This document shows, one piece after another, positions 12,237-23,792 of a stretch of DNA of 64,000 nucleotides. The translations under genes and the position numbers were made by a program. Below the pieces are notes generated by a model. The model made no database searches. It was given only the letters and a program-made list of their open reading frames with translations, and was not told where the DNA came from. The first letter of the stretch is position 1. Each line of letters begins with the position of its first letter. Origin of the DNA: Proteles cristata cristata (lineage: Eukaryota; Chordata; Mammalia; Carnivora; Hyaenidae); assembly GCA_017311185.1 (NCBI GenBank), contig JAESUZ010001527.1, positions 85,098 to 149,097 of the forward strand, given 5' to 3'.

Positions 12237-12766
12237 TAGTTTAATATGAGTTTGTCTGGATTTTGCTTATTTTCTATTTTCTTTAGTCTATCCTCTTTAA
12301 CTCAGTGTCCATGTATGCTGAATTTTCTAATTCAATTTTTTTGTGTATCTTAACTTCTTTTTCATATGTTTTTCTCTTTAGTTCGCTGTGCTGTGCTATG
12401 GCAAAGTTTCTTTGATTTTCCATTCAGATCATTAATTTTCTCTTCAGTGATTGTGATACAAGAAACAGAATTGTGTGGTAGGGTTTTCTATTATAAAACT
12501 CCCTTAGCAATATAATAGAGGCTTCTATTATAAAATATTTCTCAGAACTCTCATTGTTTCATAATTTTATTTTCATTTATTTTTTACCTTCTGCCTCTTC
12601 CTGTTTCTCCTCCTCACTTTTTATTTTTTGGATTTTTAACAGTTATTGATTTAATAAAATAAACATCAGTTTGGATGGAAAACTTAGCATCATGTTTTTG
12701 TCAGTTGTCAGAAATCAAAAGATTTGAAATTCAATTGTCCTGAAAAAAGAGGGGCCAGGATTGTGT
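12237..12766. other. Unassigned AT-rich sequence
   Basis: I cannot assign it to a repeat family or gene. T-rich runs on the plus strand and no coding signal. Confidence 0.5.
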
Positions 12767-12783
12767 AAAAATGACTCTGGAAG

Positions 12784-12854
12784 TCTGTGTCTCCCTCTCT
12801 CTCTGACCCTCCCCTGCTCACGCTGTCTCTCTCTCTCTCTTAGAAATTAAAAAA
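12784..12854 (+). mobile_element. Severely 5'-truncated SINEC (about 71 bp)
   Basis: Only the last part of the SINE is present: the CT-rich segment and the A-tail. An exact 17-bp duplication (AAAAATGACTCTGGAAG) flanks it at 12767-12783 and 12855-12871. The tRNA-like head with both promoter boxes was never inserted. Confidence 0.93.
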
Positions 12855-12871
12855 AAAAATGACTCTGGAAG

Positions 12872-13490
12872 CTCACTCTAAGTTGGTTTGACAAATAGTT
12901 TAGTGAGACTAGAGCTTCCCCCTCTTCCCAGAAAGAGGGTTTGCAACTCTGCCCAGCTTCTCCCTGTATTTGTGCTTTCCTCCACCAAACAGGGACCCCT
13001 TTGACTCCAAGTTTTCCCAGATTCTGGGCAACTAGCATTACAATCCAGTTTTTGTATACAACTGACTTTCTAAATCCAGATCTCCTAATGTCTAACAGTC
13101 CATGTAGTTCTCCACTGACAAGACTACTTTCTCACATTGACTCTATAGAAAAATTGAATCACAAAAGCACTATGTTCTTTATTGGATGATAGACCCACAG
13201 TGTGGAATAATATGCCCAGGTCCTGTTGAACCCTTTCTAGGTGATGCCACGTCATAAAGACACATGCCTTTCTAGGATCAAGGGGGTTCCGTGCTTTTTC
13301 TCCTTTTGCACATATAAGTTTCTTTGGCTTGTAAAAGTTTTCTTAATAAACCCTATTCCTTAACTCATGCAGTGTGACTTTAAGTTTGTCCCAAATCCTG
13401 GTGTAGGTCAGATGGAGTTGAATTGTTCACGATGCTGTTTTCTGGAAAAAAAAAAAAAAAAGGTTATGACTTGGAAATGTAGGTTCTAAA
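12872..13490 (+). other. Unassigned sequence, part possibly an LTR remnant
   Basis: No open frame of note. At 13310-13365 a TATA-like CATATAAG is followed about 40 bp later by AATAAA. That spacing resembles an LTR promoter and polyadenylation signal on the plus strand. I see no clear TG...CA ends and no duplication. A 16-bp A-run follows at about 13446-13461. It could equally be single-copy DNA. Confidence 0.3.
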
Positions 13491-13683
13491 GCAGTGGTTC
13501 TTAAAAGTAAATATGCATAAAAATCATCTAGAGGGCTTCATAAACACAGACTATTAGACACCAACTCACCAACTCAGAATTCGATTTAGTAAGTTTTAGT
13601 GGGGTACCAGAATGTTCATTTATAACAAGTTCCAAGTGATGCTAATACTGCTGATCCCTGGAACAAACATGGACAACGAATGA
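13491..13683 (+). mobile_element. MER5-type hAT-Charlie DNA transposon remnant
   Basis: It begins GCAGTGGTTCTTAAAAG, like the MER5 terminal repeat. It retains the MER5A-like core (ATCATCTAGAGGGCTT, TTATAACAAGTTCC, GTGATGCTAATACTGCTG). The right terminal repeat is degraded. MER5 elements are short non-autonomous relatives of Charlie transposons, immobile since early placental evolution, so this is an old fossil. Confidence 0.85.
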
Positions 13684-13790
13684 TCTCTAGAAATCCTCTT
13701 GTCCAACTAGGAAAGTGTTGTTTACTAAAATTTACATTGCTTTGGCCAAATAATGCATGTGCATTATCATCCTAAGAACACTTTTATGTT

Positions 13791-13999
13791 GGGGCGCCTG
13801 GGTGGCTCACTCAGTCAAAACATCTGACTTTAGCTCATGTCATGATCTCGTGGTTCATGAGTTCAAGCACCACATCAGGCTCTGTGTTGAAAGCTCAGAG
13901 CGTGGAGCCTGCTTCAGATTCTGTGTCTCCCTCCCTCTAAATTTCCTGACTCACATCACATTCTGTCTCTCTTTATAAGTAAATAAACATTTAAAAAGT
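13791..13999 (+). mobile_element. SINEC, full length, diverged
   Basis: Head GGGGCGCCTGGGTGGCTCA, a degraded B-box, CT-rich part and A-rich tail. An imperfect duplication (AACACTTTTATG at 13777-13788, AACATTTTATG near 14000) suggests an older copy. Confidence 0.9.
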
Positions 14000-14298
14000 A
14001 ACATTTTATGCTAATTTATTGGCAGGGATTTTCAAATTATCTAAAATCAAACTCCTAAAGCTGCTGAAGGCAAACTTACTGCTATAAATGTTTAGAGAAA
14101 ACTTTTTATTTGTGATTCAAAAAAGAGAATGAAACAAAAGTTTTCCTCTTTATCATTTCTTATACTGGTAAATAAAATTTTTATAGTTTGCTTTTACTGA
14201 GCTTGAGGCCCTATATGATTCCTGCTTTAGGTGAGAATGTTCATTCCAAATACCCATCTCATGTGAATCCAAAGCCATTAAAGCTCATATCCCCTCTT
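14000..14298. other. Unassigned sequence
   Basis: AT-rich, no repeat family recognised and no coding signal. It lies between two SINEs. Confidence 0.5.
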
Positions 14299-14508
14299 TT
14301 AAAAATGTTTTTATTTATTTATGAGAGAAAGAGAGAGACAGAATGAGCAGGGGAGGGTCAGAGAGAGGGGGACACAGAATCCAAAACAGTCTCCAGGCTC
14401 TGAGCTAGCTGTCAACACAGAGACCGGCGTAGGGCTTGAACCCACGAACCATGAGATCATGACCTGAGCTGAAGCCAGACGCTTAACCGACTGACCACCC
14501 AGGCGCCT
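14299..14508 (-). mobile_element. SINEC, full length, reverse strand, diverged
   Basis: Reverse-strand SINE with A-tail at 14300-14320 and head ending GGCGCCT. The duplicated flanks (AAAGCTCATATCCC... and AAAATTCATACC...) have diverged, so it is an older copy. Confidence 0.9.
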
Positions 14509-14524
14509 CAAAATTCATACCTTT

Positions 14525-15083
14525 TAATCCCTGAGACCAACAAATTGCCCCCCTGAAGCAGCTGTGGCTTTAAATCTTAGTTATTGTGTTGACCTTGAGT
14601 TTCCTTTCAATTTAGGTCTATATACATTTATTTATTTCCTTGAGATCTTATATGGAAATTCATATATTATATTCATAATTCTAAATGTATGGTAGAAGGG
14701 AGATTTTCAAGTTATTTAGTTTTACATTTTGCTTAAAAAGTAATAATAGGCTTATTATTTAAAGATAAGCAATCTTGCAAAATGAGAAGAGTGTTTATAC
14801 CAAAATTTTAATCCCAAGAAATGTCAAAGTATAACACTATGGAACAGGCATAAGAACTATCATATATAACTGGCAGAATCATACACAATAATATATTCTT
14901 TATTAATCACTGGGCTCCAAGTATCATTTATTTAATGGTGTAGATATGACAACTGATTTGGAAGTAGCAAGTAGGTTTCAAATGGGAAACCATTCCCAAG
15001 AGATTTATAGCGTCTGTGGACAGGGATTGCAAGGCTAAATCCAGGTTTACTGTGAAAGTATTGTTACTTTTTAGAATAACAAC
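14525..15083. other. Unassigned sequence
   Basis: No repeat or gene recognised. It is the left flank of the split MIR and probably ordinary single-copy DNA. Confidence 0.5.
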
Positions 15084-15118
15084 TATTAATCATTAACATT
15101 TTTAAATGTTTACAATGT
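15084..15118 (-). mobile_element. MIR element, first piece (split by L1)
   Basis: The stretch TTAACATTTTTAAATGTTTA fits the end of the reverse-complement MIR consensus (around TAACATTTATTGAG). The MIR resumes at 23723 after the L1. Its identity rests mainly on the downstream pieces. Confidence 0.65.
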
Positions 15119-15128
15119 GTGGAGGAGC

Positions 15129-15136
15129 CAAGATGG
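15129..15136 (+). promoter_or_regulatory. YY1-like motif at L1 5' start
   Basis: CAAGATGG about 10 bases from the L1 5' end corresponds to the YY1 site known in the human L1 5'UTR, where it helps set the transcription start. Its activity in this old copy is unknown. Confidence 0.6.
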
Positions 15137-16540
15137 TGGAACAGCATGGAAGTTTTTTTGTCTGTCTCACGTCCATGAAATAAAGCGAAATCAACACTAA
15201 AGCTTCCTGCACACCTAGAAAACTGATTTGAGGATTAACACAACAATCTGCACAATCTGAACCACAGAACTCAGTATTGTGGCACAGAGAGGTAAACTGG
15301 GAGATAGAGAAGCCATAGAGGGCAGGGAGCTGTTTTTGTTTGCAGAAAGAGGATGTAGACAGGGCGGTGGGGGGAGGGTAGTATGGGAAAAGCACCCTAA
15401 AAAGCAGCTGGAGAGAAAGTGGAAAAGTGGAAACAGCCGCAGGGACTGAACTGAAAAAGGAGAAAGGAGAAAGTAGAGGGTTTAAATTCCATTAAGACTC
15501 TATAAACAGGGGGAACACAGAGTCTGAAACTCCACACCTGGATACCTGGTGGTACTCTGGTGAGAAGGGCGAATCCTCAGAAACAGAGTGAAATCTGGGG
15601 TCCTTGGTCCACATGGGGAGAGGTGGTTCCCCTGCTGGGAGGACTCATCACAGCTAAAGGTCCTAATGGATCTTGGAAAACAACCACATTTGCTAGTGCT
15701 GGAACAAGGTTGTTAAGGGTGAAGCCTAGTGCCAGATATGTGTGGTGCTTTTCCATAATCCCTGAAATGCTGCTGCTACAGGATCACTTGAACTTTTTCT
15801 GGGGTAGGCTGGCACCCAACCATAGTCTCTGAGCATTGGCAGCAGCACAGTCCCACGAACGTTCCTGGGTACAGTGGGCATGTAGCCATGCCTTGGTGAG
15901 ACACTTCCCCAGAAAGGCAGAACAGGTCAAAGCCATAGTCCTCCAGAAGTAAGGGATCAGGAAAAACAGCTGCATCTGAGATAAAACTCAGGAGAGTGGT
16001 GTCATCTGACAACTTGATAGCTTGGTCAGAGACAGAATAAAGCAGGAAGTGGACTGAAGCCAGAGACAAAAGATAGGTACGTGACAGCTAATGGGGGAGA
16101 ACAAAATCCTTATACTAGCAACTGGGTAGCTGGATGACACCATTTTCAGCCCTCCCAGGCATGCGCGTACACACATAAAAGTCCCACAACAATGCACCCT
16201 AGTAAGCGAACCATCGCCATCTAGTGGAGAACGGAGCCTTACCACCAAACCCCGCCAAATGAGTGAACCTCACTCTTCAGGAACACCACAACTCCCTCCA
16301 ACAGCTTGGTTTAAGGACTATAAAGTACTTCATGAGTTGACTTCTAGGGGAAAATGATGCAATTTCAATTGTATTTTGTCTGTTCGCTGGTCCATCTATT
16401 CAGTTTCCTTTTTTCCCTTTTTCGTTTCTTTTCTTTTTCTTGAATACAGAAAGAGAAAAATTATTTTTATTTTCAATTTTTATTAAAAATATTTGAAATG
16501 TTTTTTCTACTATATTTTTACTTTTGTCTAAGTTTTCCTT

Positions 16541-18466
16541 TTTAAAAATTTTATTACAGTTTATTGTCAAGTTATTTTCCATATAACACCCTGTTCTCAA
16601 CACAAGTGCCCTCCTCCATGCCCATCACCCATTTCCTCTTCTCCCCCCACTCCCATCAACCCTCAGTTTGTTCTCAATGTTTAAGAGTGTCTATGGCTTG
16701 CTTCCCTCCCTCTCCGTAACTATTTTTCCCCTTCCATACGGTCCTCTGTTAAGTTTCTCCTCTTCCACATATGAGTGAAAATATATATTATCTGTCTTTC
16801 TCTGCCTGACTTATTTCACTTAACAAAATACCTTCGAGTTCCTTCCACATTGCTACAAATGGCCAGATTTCATTCTTTCTGATTGCCATGCAGTATTCCA
16901 TTGTATAGATAAACCACATATTCTTGATCCATTCATCAGTTGAATTAACATTTAGGCTCTTTCCATGACTTGGCTCTTGTTGAAAGTGCTGTTATGAACA
17001 TTGGGGTACATGTGCCCCTATGCAACAGCACTCCTGTATCCTTTGAGTAAATTCCTAGCAGTGCTATTGCTGGGTCATAGGGGAGTTCTATTAATTTTTT
17101 GATGAACCTCCACACTGTTTTCCAGAAGGGCTGCACCAGCTTACATTCCCACCAACAGTGTAGGAGGGTGCCCGTTTCTCCACATTCTTGCCAGCATCTA
17201 GAGACTCCTGATTGGTTCATTTGAGCCACTCTGACAGGCATAAGGTGGTATCTCAGTGTGGTTTCGGTTTGTATTTCCTTGATGATGAGTGATATTGAGC
17301 TTCGTTTCATGTGGGAGCCCGACAGTGACCACGAGAAAGAATTGTTAAAAGCAGAGCATGCTTTCAAACAAGATGTTCTGCCAAGAAGCCTGCACGCAAT
17401 ATCCAAGGTTAACGATCCGCTCGCATAAGAGGGAACGTGCCCTCCCTGAAAATAAGGAGGAGGCTGGAGTTCTGGGCAGGCTTCTCAGTAAACATGCTGT
17501 GGTCAATTCCTCCCTTTGATCCCCCCGACCTTGGAAAAAGTATGTGTTTCTTTGATTTTGGTATGTGTCCAGCTACCGGGGTATAAAAATAAACCGCACA
17601 AAGGCTCTGGGAGAATTTCTCCCTCTGGACGGAGTTGTGTCTTTGTCTGTCTTTTGTGTGTCTTGTCTTTGTGTCATTTCGTCCGCAAAAGTTTTATGTG
17701 TATGTTGGCCATCTGGATGTCCTCTTTGGAGAAGTGTCTGTTCATATCATCTTCTCATTTTTTCAGTGGATTATTTGTTTTTCGGGTGTGAAGTTTGGTG
17801 AGTTCCTTATAGATTTTGGATACTAGCCCTTTATCTGATATGTCATTTGCAAGGATCTTTTCCCAGTCTGTAGGTTGCCTATTGGTTTTGTTGATTGTTT
17901 CCTTTGCCATGCAGAGGCTTTTTATCTTGATTAATTCCTAATAGGTCATTTTTGCTTTTGATTTCTTTCCCTTTGGGGATGTGTCAAGTAAGAAATTGCT
18001 GCAGTTAAGGAAGTTGTTTCCTGCTTTCTCCTCTAGGGTTTCGATGGTTTCCTGTCTCACATTCAGGTCCTTCATCCATTTTGAGTTTAATTTTGTGTAT
18101 GGTGTAAGAAAGTGATCTAGTTTCATTCTTCTGAATGTTGCTGTCCAGTTCTCCCAGCACCATCTGTAAAAGAGGCTGTCTTTTTCCCATTGCATAATCG
18201 TTCCTGCTTTGTCAAAGATTGTTGGTCATACATCTGTGGGTACAATTATGTGTTCTCTATTCTATTCTATTGGTCCTTGTGCTTGTTTTTGTGCCAATAC
18301 AATACTGTTTTTATGAGTACAGCTTTGTAGTAGAGGCTAAAGTCTGAGATTGTGATGCCTCATGCTTTGGTTTTCTTCTTCAATATTACTTTGGCTATTC
18401 AGGGTCTTTTGTGGTTCCCTACAAATTTTATAATAGTTTGTTCTAGCTTTGAGAAGAATTCTGGTG
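16541..18466 (-). mobile_element. 5'-truncated LINE-1 nested in the L1 5'UTR, reverse strand
   Basis: Right to left: the ORF2 region after the palm, the ORF2 C-terminal part, 3'UTR, and T-rich tail at about 16541-16553. ORF2 fragments are open at 18195-17938 ([18 protein letters not shown]) and in part of 17406-16945 (CSKDTG-like C-terminal end and Cys-His cluster). A solo LTR splits it at 17310-17690. It sits inside the 5'UTR of the plus-strand L1, whose T-rich sequence resumes at 18661. I could not fix an exact target-site duplication because both flanks are A/T runs. Confidence 0.88.
17310..17690 (+). mobile_element. Solo LTR of a betaretrovirus-like (ERV2/ERVK-type) endogenous retrovirus
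   Basis: A 381-bp insert of different composition from the L1 around it, with several CpGs. It starts TGTGGGAGCC, as ERV2-class LTRs typically start with a TGT-GGGAGC-like head. TATAAAA lies at 17582-17588, overlapping an AATAAA at 17588-17593, and a GT/CT-rich 3' part follows. The flanks GTTTCA (17304-17309) and GTTTTA (17691-17696) form a 6-bp duplication with one change, the size expected for this class. L1 sequence continues seamlessly across the duplication. No viral genes are present, so it is a solo LTR left by recombination. The last bases are AA rather than CA, probably a mutation. Confidence 0.8.
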
Positions 18467-18660
18467 CATTATTCATTTTTGAGAGATAGAGAGACAGAGT
18501 GTGAGCGTGGAGGGTCAGAGAGAGAGTGAGACCCAGAATTCAAAACAGACACCAGGCTCTGATCTGTCAGCATAGAGCTTGATGTGGGCCTAGAACTCAC
18601 AAGCTGTGAGATTATGACCTGAGCTGAAGTCGGATGCTCACCTGACTGAGCCACCCATGA
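18467..18660 (-). mobile_element. SINEC, reverse strand, diverged
   Basis: A complete but mutated SINE whose head region reads GAGCCACCCATGAACCC on the plus strand. It sits at the junction between the nested minus L1 and the host L1 5'UTR. No clear duplication was found. Confidence 0.82.
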
Positions 18661-18928
18661 ACCCAAATTTTGTAAATTTTTTTCAAATTCTATTTTACTT
18701 CCATCATCTCATTTTATTCTATTTCAATGTATTCTTTTTTCAAATTTTCAAATCTTTTCCTTTTTTTTCCTTTTCCCCTTTTTTCTCTAATCCATCAAGC
18801 CCCTTTCAACACCCAGATCAAAACACACGTAGGATCTAGCATCATTTATTTGATTTTGTTTGTGTGTGATGTTTTTAATATTTTAACTTTAGTTTTTCTA
18901 CCACATTAATTCATTTTCTTTCTTCAAA

Positions 18929-19805
18929 ATGACAAATTAAGGACTTCACCCTAAAAGAAATTGCAGAAAGAAACAACAGCCAGGTAATTAACCAACACAG
19001 AGATAAGCAAGACGTCTGAATGAGACTTTAGAATCACGATAATAAAAATACCAGCCTGGGTAAAAAATAGATTAGAATCCTTTTCTGCAGAGATTAAAAG
19101 AAATAAATGCTAGTCAGGTTGAAATAAAAATGCCATAACTGCTCTGCAATCTCAAATAGATGCCACAGCGACAAGGAAGGAGGAGGCAGAGCAGCGAATC
19201 AGTGATACAGCGGTCAAACTTATGGAGAATAATGAAGCCAAAAAAGAGAGGGAGAGAAAATAAAAGGGCACAATTTAAGAAATAAAGAAATCACTGACTC
19301 ATTAAAAAGGAACATTAGAATCATAGAGGTCCCAGAAGATGCAGTGGGAGACAAAAGGGGAGAAGGGTTATGTAAGCAAATCAGAGCAGACAATTTTCCT
19401 AACCTGGGGAAAGACACAGACATCAATATCAAGAAAGCACAGATGACTCCCATTGGATTCAACAAAAACCGACCATCAACACTGCATGTTATAGTCAAAT
19501 TCACAAAATACCCAGACAAAGAAAGAATCATGAAAGCAGCAAGAGAAAAAAGTCCTTAAGATACAAGGGAAGACAGATCAGGTTTTACAGAAGACTTACC
19601 CACAGAAATTTGGCATGCCAGAAAAGAGTGAGAGGATACATTCAATATACTGAATCAGAAAAATACACAGCCAAGGATTCTTTAGCCAGCAAGGTTGTCA
19701 TTCAAAATAGAAGGAGAGAATAAAAGTTTCCCAGAAAAGCAGAAATTAAAGAAGTTTGTGACCACTAACTCAGCCCTGCAAGACATTTTAAGGGAGACTC
19801 TTTGA
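18929..19805 (+). pseudogene. L1 ORF1 remnant of the full-length L1
   Basis: ORF1 encodes the trimeric RNA-binding chaperone (coiled coil, RRM, C-terminal domain) that coats L1 RNA. The ATG at 18929 follows CTTCAAA as in other carnivore L1s, but the third codon after it is a stop. The best open part, 19344-19559, contains GEGLCKQIRADNFPNLGKD and a FTKYPDKERIMKAAREK-like RRM/CTD core, the conserved part of ORF1p. The coiled-coil region (about 18930-19250) is visible only as broken frames. Confidence 0.8.
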
Positions 19806-19834
19806 GGGGACAAAAGATGAATATAAATAAAAAA

Positions 19835-19835
19835 G

Positions 19836-19870
<35 letters not shown>

Positions 19871-19873
19871 ATA
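19835..19873. repeat. (AAAT)n microsatellite
   Basis: About nine AAAT units in the spacer between ORF1 and ORF2 of the full-length L1. Confidence 0.95.
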
Positions 19874-19934
19874 TCGAAAGCAACAAGACTAGAAAGGACC
19901 AGAGAACGCCACCAGAAACTCTAAATCTACAAGA

Positions 19935-22900
19935 AACATAATCGTCATAAATTCCTATCTCTCAGTACTCACTCTAAATGTAATGGACTAACCGGTCCTA
20001 TAGAAAGATATAGAGTAGCAAAACCGATAAAAAACAAGATCCATCTATATGCTGTTTACAAGAGACCCAGTTTAGACCTAATGACACCTTCAGTTTTTAA
20101 GTAAGGGAATGGAGAACCATCTATCGTGCTAATGGACATGGAAGGAAAGCTGGAGTAGCCGTACTCACATCAGAAAAGCTAGACTTCAAAACAAAGACTG
20201 TAACAAGAGATGAAGAAGGGCTTTATGTCGTAATTAAAGTGTCTATCCACCAAGAGGACCTAACAATTGTAAACATTTATACTCCAAATGTGAGGCACCC
20301 AAATATATAAATCAGTTAATCACAAACCAAGGAACTCAATGATAATAATACTTTGAGGACTACAATACCCCACTTACAGCAATGGACAGATCATTAATGA
20401 CAAATTAACAAGGAAACAATGGCTTTAAATGACACATTGGACCAGATGGACGTAACAGATATATTTAGAACAAGTCATTTAAAAGAAGTGGAATATACAT
20501 TCTTCTCCAGAGCACAGGGAACATTCTCCAGAATAGATCACATGCTGGGACACAAACAGCCCTCAACAAGTACAAAAAGATCGAAATCACACCATGCATA
20601 TTTTCAGACCAAACGCTATGAAACCTGAAATCAACCACAGGAAAAATTTGGAAAGGTAACAAATACTTGGAGACTAAAGAACATCCTACTAAAGAATGAG
20701 TGGGCTAACCAAGAAGTTAAAGAAGAAATTAAAAAGTACATGGAAGTCAATGAAAATGATAACACCACAACCCAAAACCTCTGGGACACAGCAAAGCCGG
20801 TCATAAGGGAAAGTTATAGCCATCCAGGCCTTCCTAAATGAGGAAGATAGGTCTCCAATACACAACCTAACATTACACCTTAAAGATCTGGGAAAAGAAC
20901 AGCAAATAAAATCCCAAACTAGAAGAAGACAGGAAATGATAAAGATTAGAGCAGAAATCAGTGCGATTGAAACCAAACAACCAAACAACAACAACAACAA
21001 CAACAGCAACACTCCATTAAAACAGATCAATGAAACCAGAAGTTGGTTCTTTGAAAGAATTAACAAAATTAATATGCCACTAGGCCTTTTAATCCAAAAG
21101 AAAAAGGAAAGGGCGCAAATAAATAAAATCAAGAATGAAGGAGGAGAGATCACAACCAACACAGCAGAAATAGAAACAATAATAAGACAATATTATGAGA
21201 AGTTATACCACAATAAATGGGCAATCTGGAAGAAATGGACAAATTCCTAGAAACATATAAACTACCAAAACTGAAACAGGAAGAAATAGAAAATTTGAAC
21301 AGACCCATAACCAGTAAAAAAATTGAATTGCTAATCAAAAATCTCCCAAAAAACAAGAGTCCAAAGCCAGATAGCTTTCCAGGGGAATTCTACCAAACAT
21401 TTAAGGAAGAGTTAACATCTATTCTCTTGAGGCTGCTCCAAAAAGTAGAAATGGAAGGAAAACTTCCAAACTCTTTCCATGAAGCCAGGATTACCTTGAT
21501 TCCAAAACGAGACAAAGACCCCACTAAAAAGGAGAACGGAAGACCAATTTCCCTGATGAACATGGATGCAAAAATCCTCAACAAGTTATTAGCCACCCAG
21601 ACCCAACAATACATTAAAAATTTTATTCACCATGACCAAGTGGGTTTTATACCTGGGATGCAGGGCTGGTTCAGTATCCGAAAAACATTCAACGTGATTC
21701 ATCACATCAATAAAAGTAAGAACAAGAACCACATGATCCTATCAATAGATGCAGAGAGAGCACTCAACTAAATACAGCATCCTTTCTTGATAAAAACCCT
21801 CAAGGGAGTAGGGATAGAAGGATTATACTTAGAGATCATAAAAGTCATGTATGAAAGACCCAACGCTAATATCATCCTCAATGGTGATAAAATGAGGTCT
21901 CTTCCCCTAAGGTCAAGAACAAAACAGGGATGTCCACTAGTCACTTGTTATTCAACAGAATGTTGGAAGTCTTAGCCCAAAACAAAGAAATAAGAGGCAA
22001 CCAAACTGGCCAGGAGGAGGTCAAACTTTTACTCTTTGTAGATGACATGATACTCTATATGGAAAACTCAAAGATTTCACCAAAAAAACTTATAGAACTA
22101 ATCCATGAATTCAGCAAAGTTGCAGGATATAAAATCAATGAACAAATATCGGTTGCATTCCTATACACCAACAATGAAGCAACAGAAAGAAAAATCAAGG
22201 AATACATCCCATGTACAATTGCACCAAAACCCATAAAATACCTAGGAATAAATTTAACCAAAGAGGTGAAAAAATCTATGCCGTGAAAACTATAGAAAGC
22301 TTATGAAAGAAATTGAAGAAGTCACAAAACAATGGAAAAATATTCCATGCCTCTGGATAGGAAGAAAAAATACTGTTAAAATGTCAATACTACCCACAGC
22401 AATATACATATTCAATGAAATCTTTATCAAAACAACACCAACATTATCACAGACCTAGAACAAAGAATCCTAAAATTTGTTTGGAACCAGAAAGACCCAG
22501 AATAGCCAAAGCAATCTTGAAAATGAAAATCAAAGAAGGAAGCATCACAATCCCAGACTTCAAGCTGTATTACAAAGCAGTAATCATCAAGACAGTATGG
22601 TACTGGCACAAAAACACACTCAGATCAATGGAACAGAATAGAGAACCCAGAAGTGGACTCAAAATGTATGTTCAACTAATCGTTGACAAAGCAGGAAAGA
22701 ATGTCCAATGGAATAAATACAGGTTTTCAGCAAGTGGTGCTGGGAAAGCTGGACAGTGACATGCAGGAAAATGAACCTGGAGCACTTTCTCACACCATAC
22801 ACAAAGATAAACTCAAAATGGATGAAACACCTAAATCTAAGACATGACGCCATTAAAATCATCGAGGAGAATTCAGGCAAAAACCTCTTTGACAAATTGG

Positions 22901-23086
22901 CCGTAGCAACTTCTTGCTCAAAACGTTTCCCGAGGCAAGGGCAACAAAAGCAAAAATGAACTATTGGGACCTCATCAAAATAAAAAGCTTCAGCAAAACT
23001 TAAAGACAACGTAAGGGAATGGGAGAAGATATTTGCAAATGGCATATTAGTTTCCAAAGTCTATAAAGAATTTATCGACCTCATCA

Positions 23087-23136
<50 letters not shown>

Positions 23137-23575
23137 TCCAGTGAAGAAATGGGCAAAAAACATGAATAGACACTTCTCCAAAGAAGACATCCAGATCGCT
23201 CATCATCAGGGAAATACAAATCAAAACCACAATGAGATACCACCTCACACCTCTCAGAATGACTAACATTAAAAGCTCAGGCAACAACAGATGTTGGCAA
23301 GGATGAAGAGAAAGAGGATCTCTTTTGCACTCCTGGTGGGAATGTAAATTAGTGCAGGCATTTCTGAAAACAGTATGGAGATTCCTCAAAAAAATAAAAA
23401 TAGAACTACCCTACGACCCAGAAATTACACTACTATGTATTTATCCAAGGGATACAGGTGTGCTGTTTTGAAGGGACACAGGCACCCCAATGTTTATATC
23501 AGCACTATCAAAAATAGCCAAAGTATGGAAAGAGCATCGATGGATGAGTGGAAAAAGAAGATGTGAGGGGTTGTG
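19935..23575 (+). pseudogene. L1 ORF2 remnant of the full-length L1
   Basis: The endonuclease region (about 19960-20650) is broken into short frames. One, 20419-20628, keeps the EN stretch DQMDVTDIFRTSHLKEVEYT. The RT spans 20936-22286 in several frames. Visible motifs are [36 protein letters not shown] and SIDAERALN (normally AFDK). The catalytic box reads FVDDM instead of FADDM around 22037, a change tolerated in many RTs. The C-terminal end continues at 22415-22759 and 22756-22959 and near 23375-23566. A (CA)n microsatellite lies within it. Many stops and shifts: dead copy. Confidence 0.85.
23087..23133. repeat. (CA)n microsatellite
   Basis: About 23 CA units inside the ORF2 3' region of the full-length L1. 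Likely polymorphic. Confidence 0.95.
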
Positions 23576-23722
23576 GGAGGGGGACTGGGCCTAATGAGTG
23601 AGGAGCTTTAAAGAATCTACTCCTGAAATCACTGGTGCACTATATGCAAACTAACTTGGATGTAAATAAAAAAAATTAAATTAGAAATGTGGGAAAAATA
23701 AAAAATAAAATGTTAACAATGT

Positions 23723-23790
23723 ATAGTTGCTGTGAAAATTGTTTTACATGCATTATAGTATGTAATCGTTATGTTAAGAAGGTCACTTAT
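23723..23790 (-). mobile_element. MIR element, second piece
   Basis: ATAGTTGCTGTGAAAATTGT and TTTTACATGCATTATA follow the reverse-complement MIR consensus (TGTGCCAGGCACTGTT, CTTTACATGTATTA). It starts directly after the L1 target-site duplication. Confidence 0.7.
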
Positions 23791-23792
23791 TG

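Larger units (their letters stand above)
15119..23707 (+). mobile_element. Full-length LINE-1 with target-site duplication, heavily nested
   Basis: It starts with an L1 5' end (GGAGGAGCCAAGATGGTGGA at 15121). 5'UTR runs to about 16537 and resumes at 18661-18928, then come ORF1 and ORF2 remnants and a 3'UTR with an A-rich end near 23700. A 15-bp duplication with one mismatch (AAATGTTTACAATGT at 15104-15118, AAATGTTAACAATGT at 23708-23722) marks one insertion event. The 5'UTR was later invaded by a minus L1 (16541-18466), an LTR and a SINE. Removing them leaves roughly 6.5 kb, a normal full-length L1. Its 3'UTR differs from that of the younger L1s here. Both ORFs are broken. Confidence 0.93.

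Noticed and set aside
13446..13461. A-run as another poly(A)-only insertion
   Set aside because: The flanks CTGTTTTCTGG and GGTTATGACTT are not duplicates of one another.
15560..16248. Several 60-100 codon frames as genes
   Set aside because: They lie in the L1 5'UTR, on both strands, without motif or conserved start.
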